A stretch of DNA of 64,000 bases from Rhynchopus sp. YZ270_cl-10 (taxonomy: Eukaryota; Euglenozoa; Diplonemea; Diplonemida; Diplonemidae). The notes under the pieces were generated by a model. That model worked only from the letters and a program-made list of their open reading frames with translations, was not told the DNA's origin and ran no database searches. This document shows positions 10,555 through 18,277 of the stretch, piece after piece (the stretch's first letter is position 1; every line of letters starts with the position of its first letter). The DNA lies in NCBI GenBank assembly GCA_964035575.1, contig OZ037843.1, positions 1,550,001 through 1,614,000 of the forward strand, written 5' to 3'. Position numbers and translations under genes: made by a program.

Positions 10555-10909
10555 TCAGTGGCTGTCACGAAAGGTGTCAATTTCAGAATCCCAAAAAAAA
10601 AAGTCAAAAAAAATTTTTAAAAACTTTAAAAGTACGTATTTGGGCTTAAATTTGCCCGCTGATTCCATTGGAGCAAGAATTTTGAACTTTTGAAAAAATC
10701 AAATTTAGTCAAATCCAAAAAAGCGGTTTTTGCCGAAAATCTTTTTGAAATCCCGGGATAGGAGCCTAATTTTCCGGAGCTGGAAACTGCGCGGATCTGC
10801 ATTTCCGGAGTCCGCGCAAAAAAATGCAAAAAAAATCGATAAGATTAGTGGAGTAGAAGTTTGGTGGAAGGTGGTCCACCAAATTGACACCTTTCGTGAC
10901 AGCCACTGA
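10555..10909. mobile_element. TA-flanked MITE, 355 bp
   Basis: The ends are perfect 29-base inverted repeats beginning TCAGTGGCTGTCACGAAAGG, flanked by TA at 10553-10554 and 10910-10911. The interior is AT-rich without a credible gene. Perfect ends suggest recent insertion. The terminal TCAGTGG and TA target fit Tc1/mariner-type MITEs. Confidence 0.8.
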
Positions 10910-11436
10910 TATTTCCGAACACACACACACATATTATTCAAATCATTCAATCCGAGCCCAATCATTTCGGTTTGTATTATTTCCTTACAAACCGTACGCG
11001 TACCGCTTCGTATGTTTGTATACAAAACAATAAATGAACAAACGAGCCTTCCCCCGAAAATCTTGTCTTTGTCAACGTTTTTGGATGGTGGAACCAGCAG
11101 TCGATGAAGAACCATGAAAGAACTTCTTCAAAGAAGGAAAAATAAACTAATTTTTCGACTCCCCCCCAGTGTCCCCACTACTACAATGAAATGCAATACA
11201 AAACAAACAGAGTAGCAAAAACAAAAACAAAAACAACATGAAACGAACTTTTTCGACTCCCCCAGTGTCCCCACCCACCCCTATGTGTGCACGGAAAAAC
11301 CGTTTTTTTCGAATTTATTGTTACAACGAGGCCGCAGTGGACGTGCACAGCTGAAAATCACCTTTTGCATTTCCGCAATCGGTCCGCACTGTCCCAAAAC
11401 CCACCTTAGTTTTACCCCACCGACCAGTATTTTTTT

Positions 11437-11505
11437 CTTATTTTCTTTGTGTTGTCCTCCCCACCCCACCCTCCCCAAACCACCACATCACACCACACTA
11501 CAGAA
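11437..11505 (+). promoter_or_regulatory. Pyrimidine-rich leader ending CACTACAG before the LamG gene
   Basis: A T- and C-rich tract followed by CACACCACACTACAG stops three bases before the ATG. The 80 bases 11480-11559 are identical to 43250-43329 at the paralogue. A polypyrimidine tract plus AG is what a 3' splice or trans-splice acceptor looks like; this is inference, as no leader RNA gene was found. Confidence 0.55.
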
Positions 11506-14268
11506 ATGCGGTTTGCAGTCTTGTCTGCTTTGATATGCAGTGCTGCAGCTGTGCCACCACAGCCGTGTGCTGATCCCATCCTGCTCACGTCGTTCACAGA
11601 CTTCAGTGAACATGACCCGACCCGAACTCTAACCTTTGCGGGTGGGTTCCGGATGGAGGCGGATGTGACCGTGAACGCAGTGACAGATTGGGGACGCGTG
11701 TTTGACTTTTCGAATGGAGCAGGCCAGGACAATGTGCTGCTTGGGCTAGATCAGGGGGGGAAGTGGAACGCCCATGTGTACCACGGCACCACAAGACAGG
11801 CTGGGATCTTGGACCCCGTAGCCTCGCCGTTGGGTGTCGAGATGTCTATGGTGCTGGTGTACACACGCACGGGCCCTACGACAGGGCCGGCTGTGCTCTA
11901 CATCGATGGTGTCGAGCGCGTGAGTGGCGACTCAGGTCTTCCCCTCATGGTCACACGCACGAACAACCTCGTGAAGAGCAGCCCGTGGCCCCAAGATACG
12001 CCGCTCGACGGCACCGTCAAGAACTTCAAGTTCTATGCGTGCGATGCGACAAATGCTCCGGACACAGATGCACCACCAACTGACGCTCCAGCTACAGACG
12101 CACCACCTACGGATGCACCTGCAACAGATGCACCTGACACAGATGCACCACCAACTGACGCTCCAGCAACAGACGCTCCGGACACAGACGCACCACCAAC
12201 AGATGCACCGGCAACTGATGCACCAGCTACAGACGCTCCGGATACAGATGCACCATCAACAGACGCACCTGACACAGATGCACCACAAACTGATGCTCCA
12301 GCAACAGACGCTCCGGACACAAGTGCCCCACCAACTGACGCACCACCAACTGACGCTCCAGCTACAGATGCTCCAGCGACTGACGCGCCTGCAACAGATG
12401 CACCTGACACAGACGCGCCAGCAACTGACGCACCACCAACTGACGCACCGGCAACTGACGCACCTGACACAGATGCACCACCAACTGACGCACCAGCGAC
12501 AGACGCACCGGCAACTGATGCACCTGACACAGACGCACCACCAACAGATGCACCCGCAACTGATGCACCAGCTACAGACGCTCCGGATACAGATGCACCA
12601 CCAACAGACGCACCTGACACAGATGCACCACCAACTGACGCTCCAGCGACAGACGCACCGGCAACTGACGCACCGGTGACAGATGCTCCAGCTACAAACG
12701 CACCTGACACGATGGCGCCTTTGACACCTGCACCCCTGACAACAGCGCCTGTAACGTCAGCTCCAACCACAGTACCCACAGCCTCACCCACACCCGCACC
12801 CACAGCTGTGGAGACTACGGCGCCACGCTTCCGCGACACACCCACAAGTGGGCTCAAGGCCGAGTCGAAGGAGACGATCGAGGTGTCTTCCACCGTCGCA
12901 AGCAGTGCAGCAGTGGCGGGTGGTGCAGCAGGCAACGCAGGCAAGCTCGCAGTGCTGAACAGCTTTGGGTGTGAGATGGACGACGTGGACCTTGGTGACG
13001 AGACACTTGACTGGGAGTTCCACCCGCTCATGTTTGCGATGGGCTCTGCGCACGGGAAGTACAAGGTGGCTGCGATGGTGATGAACCCTCTGCTCATCAT
13101 GGTTGTGGGGATGATTGCGGTTGGCGTCTCGCTTGCGACGCAGCACACCTTGCATTACGCGAAGGAACGTGCGCTTGGGCTTGCACGCTTCCCGGGTGTG
13201 CTGTACGTGCCGTACCTGTTCCTGCTGCAGGGGACAAGCCTTGTGTCGACACAGGTTGTGTTCGACGCGTCGCGGTACTCGGCAGGTGTGGTGGTGATGG
13301 CGGCTGCAGTGCTGGGTGTGTGCCTCGTGTCGCCCGCACTTCTGTACTTCACTGTCCTGCGCCATGTGGAGCGCAACGCGGAGCTCTTCCCAGACCCTGC
13401 CATCACCGGGAACCCGATGACGGGCGAGCAGGGAGCACGTGCACACAGCAAGCTCTACAAGTTTGCCTTTGGGCTCGACATTTGGGTGTCACGTGAGTCG
13501 GGCCACTTCGCCGAACGCTACGGGATCTGCTTTGAGAACCTGCGCCCCGGATGTCTGTGGTACATTGTGTCTGAGCTGCTGTGCATTCTGTGCCTCTCAC
13601 TGCTCTCTGGCTGGAAGCCGACCACCAAGACTGCATGCGACACACGCAACTTCTCCATTGCAGTCATGCTCACCGCCTTCTTCCTTGCAGCCGCCATCAA
13701 ACGCCCTTTCATCGCACCCTTGGACAACCTTGTTGCGATCATAATGGGCTTTTCGATGGCCATGGCCGTCATCCTTATGTCCATTGCCATCACGACTGAG
13801 ACACAGAAGGACGCTGCCATCTACACTATCAGCATGTGGTGCCTGCTGGTGTCGGCACTGCTGATTATGGTGAAGTGTGTTTGGGACTTTGTGATGTACT
13901 CTGCGGACGTTTGCATGTCACGACGCACGGGTGCACGCGAGCTGGCACGCGACATGTACAGCAACAAGAAACACCTTAGCGAGATGGACATACTGCAGGT
14001 GAGCATGTCCGGCGTCACGACCCCAGTCTCGTCCTTCACACACGACGCCGTCGCACAGCCGTCGTCTGTCCTCTACGACTTCGACCTGGGCGCGACAGCT
14101 GGCGCACCAACGCTTCGCAAGATCTCCACACTCGAGGTCCCTCTACGCTCTACCGAGGCCTTTTCTTCAACGACGGGCAGGGCAGACGACGCCTCAGGAC
14201 ATGAAGACACAGGTGACAAGCTCAGCGCTACCTGCACCGTCACGCGTGCAAGACACATCTTTATATGA
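11506..14268 (+). CDS. LamG-like / TDAP stalk / seven-span membrane protein, copy A
   Basis: The predicted protein has 920 residues. The start ATG directly follows the leader CACTACAGAA and opens a signal peptide (MRFAVLSALICSAAA). Residues about 38-180 resemble a concanavalin A/laminin-G lectin-like jelly roll (GGFRMEADV, RVFDFSNG, LYIDG, LDGTVKNFKFYACD). Residues about 184-402 are tandem five-residue repeats PTDAP/ATDAP/DTDAP, a likely glycosylated stalk. After a cysteine-containing linker come about seven hydrophobic segments between residues 519 and 800, then a Ser/Thr-rich cytoplasmic tail. The layout resembles an adhesion-type receptor, though I see no sequence proof of GPCR homology; a TRP-like or channel-like fold is also possible. 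Ligand and partner are unknown. It is paralogous to 43276-46542, with which it shares an identical 801-base tract (12919-13719). The two tails differ completely after the last span. Confidence 0.85.
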   Translation: MRFAVLSALICSAAAVPPQPCADPILLTSFTDFSEHDPTRTLTFAGGFRMEADVTVNAVTDWGRVFDFSNGAGQDNVLLGLDQGGKWNAHVYHGTTRQAGILDPVASPLGVEMSMVLVYTRTGPTTGPAVLYIDGVERVSGDSGLPLMVTRTNNLVKSSPWPQDTPLDGTVKNFKFYACDATNAPDTDAPPTDAPATDAPPTDAPATDAPDTDAPPTDAPATDAPDTDAPPTDAPATDAPATDAPDTDAPSTDAPDTDAPQTDAPATDAPDTSAPPTDAPPTDAPATDAPATDAPATDAPDTDAPATDAPPTDAPATDAPDTDAPPTDAPATDAPATDAPDTDAPPTDAPATDAPATDAPDTDAPPTDAPDTDAPPTDAPATDAPATDAPVTDAPATNAPDTMAPLTPAPLTTAPVTSAPTTVPTASPTPAPTAVETTAPRFRDTPTSGLKAESKETIEVSSTVASSAAVAGGAAGNAGKLAVLNSFGCEMDDVDLGDETLDWEFHPLMFAMGSAHGKYKVAAMVMNPLLIMVVGMIAVGVSLATQHTLHYAKERALGLARFPGVLYVPYLFLLQGTSLVSTQVVFDASRYSAGVVVMAAAVLGVCLVSPALLYFTVLRHVERNAELFPDPAITGNPMTGEQGARAHSKLYKFAFGLDIWVSRESGHFAERYGICFENLRPGCLWYIVSELLCILCLSLLSGWKPTTKTACDTRNFSIAVMLTAFFLAAAIKRPFIAPLDNLVAIIMGFSMAMAVILMSIAITTETQKDAAIYTISMWCLLVSALLIMVKCVWDFVMYSADVCMSRRTGARELARDMYSNKKHLSEMDILQVSMSGVTTPVSSFTHDAVAQPSSVLYDFDLGATAGAPTLRKISTLEVPLRSTEAFSSTTGRADDASGHEDTGDKLSATCTVTRARHIFI
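12055..12710 (+). repeat. 15-base coding minisatellite (xTDAP) in copy A
   Basis: The unit is five codons, X-Thr-Asp-Ala-Pro with X = Pro, Ala or Asp. Synonymous variants (GAT/GAC, CCA/CCT/CCG, ACA/ACT) are scattered rather than ordered, which suggests slippage and unequal exchange under selection for the peptide. Confidence 0.9.
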
Positions 14269-15118
14269 CCAGAGGGTGACGTAGATAGCTTTGGGGGGGA
14301 AAGGAAGGAAACGTGCAATTCGAATGTATCAAAAATGCGTGTAGATCATACGAAAAAAAAGCGAGGTGACTGCACATTGTCAAGTTATCAATTTATCAAA
14401 AAAACAAAAGGAAGGATTATATTTCGTGCAACTAAATATAAGCCTTTTTTGTTTTCGGCTAGCCAAAACTCTGCAACCGATTCAGAAATCATATGATTTC
14501 AATGTAAAAAAAAACGTGACCATGACATTTCTAAAATTTCTGAAGGGAATTTTATCTATGACGCTTTTCTGGATTTCTCAAACTATTGTCGCGGTTAAGA
14601 TCAAAATCTAGAGAACGAGATACACGCACGATTTTTTCCATCGCAGTTCGATTCTGTAAAGCTCAATCAAAGAAAAGGATACAGATCTTTGGCATTACGA
14701 TTCGTCGAAAAACAAAACAAGGTCAATACCCCCCAAAGGTACGCCATCAGGTGAGCCGGGTATTATGGAATGATAGAGAATGGTGTGGGTGAATACTACG
14801 CGGAAAGTGCCTGAATATAGCCATGGGGGTATGTGCCATGTGCACGTCAGGATTCCGCAAAGCATTTTTTTTTTCTCTCCCGTTGGTTTTGTATATATCA
14901 GAATGTCAAATCTCAAAATGGATAGGGCTGCGTTGTGGGGGGGTCCACTCGGTATACCCGGTCATTGTACCAGACTCCTGCATTTCCAGGTCCTGCTCCG
15001 GTTCTGTATCGTGTCTCTCCTCCTGCCGTTCGTAGACTAGACTGTCATAGATATGAGAGGGCTTTTGAATTTCAAGTCAACTTTGTTTTTTATTGGAGAA
15101 AAAGATCATTTTTTTTTT
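14269..15118. other. Intergenic with one dispersed-repeat copy
   Basis: No gene is supported. At 15040-15090 there is a copy of the family seen also at 21905, 23119, 35137, 49754 and 60884, whose core reads GAGAGGGCTTT then CAAGTCAACTTTG. Confidence 0.45.
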
Positions 15119-15231
15119 CATCTGATTTTTCCTGAAACTTTTTTTGTGGTGTTTTGGTGGTATAAAACCACTTTTTATACCAACTGAACTCCACCAAATT
15201 TCAGGCAAAAAAAAAAAAAAAAAACCAGATG
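15119..15231. repeat. Hairpin MITE, CTGATTTT..CCTGAAA family, copy 1
   Basis: Inverted ends CATCTGATTTTTCCTGAAA and TTTCAGG..CCAGATG surround a short inner inverted repeat (TGGTATAAAACCACTTTTTATACC). Other copies: 17945, 35618, 61197; the hairpin at 50699 shares only the outer CTGATTTTT. Confidence 0.6.
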
Positions 15232-15340
15232 GGTTCTTCTGTGCTGCAGCAGTACCAATCTCTTTCTTCAGCTCGTTTTATTCGATGTTCTGCAACCAGT
15301 CATGCATCTTATAAGTTATCTTTTATAAGGTGGGCTTAGG

Positions 15341-16094
15341 CAGGGCTCTCAAGATCCTCCACGAAAAAAGCAGAATTTTCGAAATGAGGAGGATTCATTT
15401 TTGCAAAAAAACCCCCCCAAAAAAATTTTTCCCCCGCAACGAGCGGTCGTCGCGCGCTTCGCGCGCGCCTCCCTGACAGCCACAGAGCGGAGAGGCGGGT
15501 CAATTTTGCGAGATAACAAAAAACGGAAATCTAATCCTTTCTCTTGCACCGTACGCTCCACGAACCGTACAAAACCCATACGTCTTCCGGAAGCAGGGGC
15601 TGATGCAACGGCAGGTAATTTTTTAAAAATGGCAAAAATTTTGCAGCTTTGGTCACGTTGCATTTTTTGGCTGCAAAATGCAAGGGTATCCAAAGACATT
15701 GCCAACTCTATTTTTTTGCGGAGCAAAAAAATAATATAAATGGCGCCGCAGGCGAAAAAAAATTGGGGTACGGTGTAAAAATGCTTCCTTTTACACCACA
15801 GAATCACTCAACGAACCCTTTTTTTGAGTAGCAAAAAATGAAAATGGCGCCGCAGGCAAATTTTTTTTAAGGTGCAGCCCTGGACGCTGCATACAGTCTC
15901 GAGAAAATATTGGCTCCCTCGGGGGAGACAAAGTGACCCCCCACTATAAAACCCCTAGGAGGATAATCCTCCACCCGAGCCCGCCAAAAAAAAAAAAAAA
16001 ATGGAGGAAATCCTCCACCAAAAAAGCCTGAAAAAAAAAAAAAAAGCCCCTGGAGGAAATATCCTCCCCTACGTGGAGGATCTTGAGAGCACTG
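15341..16094. mobile_element. hAT-like non-autonomous element, 754 bp
   Basis: The inverted ends CAGGGCTCTCAAGATCCTCC and its complement ending GAGAGCACTG are flanked by exact 8-bp duplications GGCTTAGG (15333-15340, 16095-16102). CAGGG ends with 8-bp duplications are diagnostic of hAT elements. It holds a pair of ATGGCGCCGCAGGC motifs (15740, 15843) but no transposase. It split a copy of the GCTTAGGGTCATCTTATAAAC repeat. Confidence 0.85.
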
Positions 16095-16157
16095 GGCTTA
16101 GGGTCATCTTATAAACTTTTCTTTTATTTTGTTTTGTTTCTTTTTTTTTGGGGAACT

Positions 16158-16365
16158 GTCAGTTCTACCCTACCCCTTTTTTTTTTTTGAAATGCTCAGA
16201 AAAACCCTAAAATAAGTTCAGATTTTTGTCAGATATTCCCTAAAATCCAAAAATAGGGCATAACAGTTAAACTGACCATATCTGAACTTATTTATAGGGT
16301 CTCATGCTATCTAATAATGATTCTACATCTGACCGTTTCAAAAAATAGGGCAGGGTATACCTGAC
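16158..16365. mobile_element. Short relative of the 55616-57524 element
   Basis: The end GTCAG..CTACCCTACCCC and an inverted end AGGGCAGGGTATACCTGAC match the terminal pattern of the 55616-57524 element, with internal AAATAAGTTCAGA units. The right flank is TA; the left flank is not, so it is old or altered. Confidence 0.5.
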
Positions 16366-16452
16366 TAATCACCCCCCCCCCCCCCCCCATTTTTTTCCCC
16401 TGTACACGGCGCAACTATCCTTTACCATTCGTCGCTCAAGATTTGTTTCTCT

Positions 16453-16503
16453 CAGATGACCAAGCAGGTTCTTAGGGTCATCTGATAAACGTTTCTTTTT
16501 TTC
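16453..16503 (+). repeat. Dispersed GCTTAGGGTCATCT repeat (family S3)
   Basis: The consensus is close to AAGGTGACTAAGCAYGAGAG then GCTTAGGGTCATCTTATAAA and a T-rich tail. Other copies: 15309-15340 continuing at 16095-16130, 17571-17612, 20957-21010, 35087-35135, 62546-62596 and 63071-63125. All read in + orientation and run into pyrimidine-rich sequence. It could be part of a SINE or an RNA-processing signal. Confidence 0.6.
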
Positions 16504-17620
16504 GTTCTTCGGAACAAATACTCAGGCTCAGCCTATCAACATTCCTCTCTCTATTTTGTGAACATCATTATGGTTTCCTCCCTTTTTTTTGTTTTCATCT
16601 TTTTAGTGTTTTGCTGATCTCATAGTTTCATTTGTTCTTAGGGAATCTTTTGCGATCGCATCCCAGCTTCAACGGCAGAAAAATTTGTCAAAAAAAATAT
16701 AAAATGTGAAAATGTGGGGGTTTGATGTGGGACCTTCTGGGCTCTACACTGACAATGCTTTTCAAAAAAAAAAATCTCGTTATTTTGCAAATTTCACCCC
16801 TACGGTAGTACCGTGCAAAAAAAAAAAATAGCAACTCTGGTATTCTGGTGGCGGTATTCTGGTGGAGAAATCCAAAATACCAAGTGTGCACTAAGTACGC
16901 AAGAAACCCCCCGAAACCCCTAGATCACCCCCCATCCTCGGTGAGTCTAACAAAGGTAATCCAGGAATTCAGCAAAAAAAAAAAAAAAAACAGTGGAGAT
17001 TGCACAACTGTGTCAACACAACCGAAGCAACTACACTACTCCAACAATTTATCAAAAAAAATATCAAACAAAACACGGTGCTCTCGGAAATCGGTGAACG
17101 ACCTGTCAACGACCTGTCAATATCGACCCCCTCCGGCGTACCATAACACTTTATAAGCAACAAAAGCAACTCTCCTGCTATCCTTTCTTTCGTTACTTCA
17201 GAACCACTTTTGCGTTTGCATCGAAAAGCAATACCGGGTTGTGCACAATGATGCATGCTGTGCTATTTTATTTTAAAAACACTTATGATGTGACTGAATA
17301 AGGGGGGGCGGAAAAAGTGCGGAAAAAGAGCGAATTAGTCTTCGAAAAATTTTTCCCAGTGCACAAAAAGTGCGGAAAAAGTGCGAATCACCCCCCCTTC
17401 AGCCACAAATTAGTTTTAGTTTTTGCTGTGAAAGTGAGCTTCGGTGTGTATTTTTTTTTGTATGCCTGACGCACACTTCTTGTTGTCACCCCTTCCTCTC
17501 ATAACCCTCACCCCTTAAAAGGGGTGGGTGCTGCCACAGACGTTCGTCCCCAACTTTTTTTGTTTTTCTCAGGTGACTCAAAGCATGAGAGGCTATAGGG
17601 ACTCATCCGGCAAAAAAATA
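16504..17620. other. Intergenic, old repeats
   Basis: Homopolymer-rich sequence. The minus strand of 17090-17160 matches 21085-21170 on the plus strand (core CCGGAGGGGG then TATTGACA), so one dispersed repeat lies inverted on either side of the LINE. No coding region is supported. Confidence 0.4.
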
Positions 17621-17882
17621 CCGTGTTTCGAAACAATATGGATCAGAAAAATTGATGCATAAAAAAAAATTCCCAAAATTAATGCAAAAGGTCCGCAAAT
17701 TATTCTGGTCTACGACTGGCTAGTCAGGAGGACTACTAGTAATGCTATGTGTCCAAATGACTAGTGTTTACGACTAGTGTTACACCAGCATCACTACTAG
17801 TTTAGCACGAGTCGTTGCGACGAGTAGTTCCACTGGCAGTCCTTTGACCAGTCCGCTGTGTCCATGTTTTTTCGAAACACGA
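17621..17882. mobile_element. TA-flanked MITE, 262 bp
   Basis: The ends CCGTGTTTCGAAACAATATG and an inverted match ending TTTCGAAACACGA are imperfect over about 25 bases and flanked by TA at 17619-17620 and 17883-17884. The interior repeats CTAGT-containing words several times. Confidence 0.6.
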
Positions 17883-17944
17883 TAATCTCTTCTTCCACGC
17901 AATATGTCAGAATCTTGATCAAACCTAAATATTAAATACCGGTA

Positions 17945-18037
17945 GCTGATTTTTTGCCTGAAATTTGGTGGAGTTTTGGTTGGTCAAAGTGCTTTTAATA
18001 CTACCAAAAACGCCATTCAAATTCGAGGCAAAAGTCA
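17945..18037. repeat. Hairpin MITE, CTGATTTT family, copy 2
   Basis: GCTGATTTTTTGCCTGAAAT and the inverted ATTCGAGGCAAAAGTCAG bracket a TTTTGG/CCAAAA core. It is more diverged than copy 3. Confidence 0.5.
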
Positions 18038-18145
18038 GGGTGGTTAAAAGAGGAAACACAGACTTTTGCGATATTGCGAATATTTTCATCATCGTTTTGT
18101 TTTCAGAGGTGTAGTGCACTCTTCCTCCTCTCCCCTCCCCTCCCC

Positions 18146-18277
18146 CGCACAGCTGAGAATAAGACTCGGGGACCCGGTTATTCTCAGCCGGACTGGGACT
18201 AGGACCTGGACCTGGACTGGGGATCAGGACCTGGACCAGGACCCGGGACCAGGGACCCGGCTTATTCTCAGCTGTGC
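18146..18277. repeat. Small inverted-repeat element beside the LINE
   Basis: The ends GCACAGCTGAGAATAAG and CTTATTCTCAGCTGTGC are perfect inverses. The interior is a GGACCTGGACC-type minisatellite. It directly abuts the left target duplication of the LINE. Confidence 0.65.

Noticed and set aside
12033-13148. 371-codon minus-strand frame opposite LamG copy A, and the 514-codon one opposite copy B (43803-45347)
   Set aside because: Both read the TDAP repeat backwards as GASVAGASV. The open frame is a by-product of the repeat composition.
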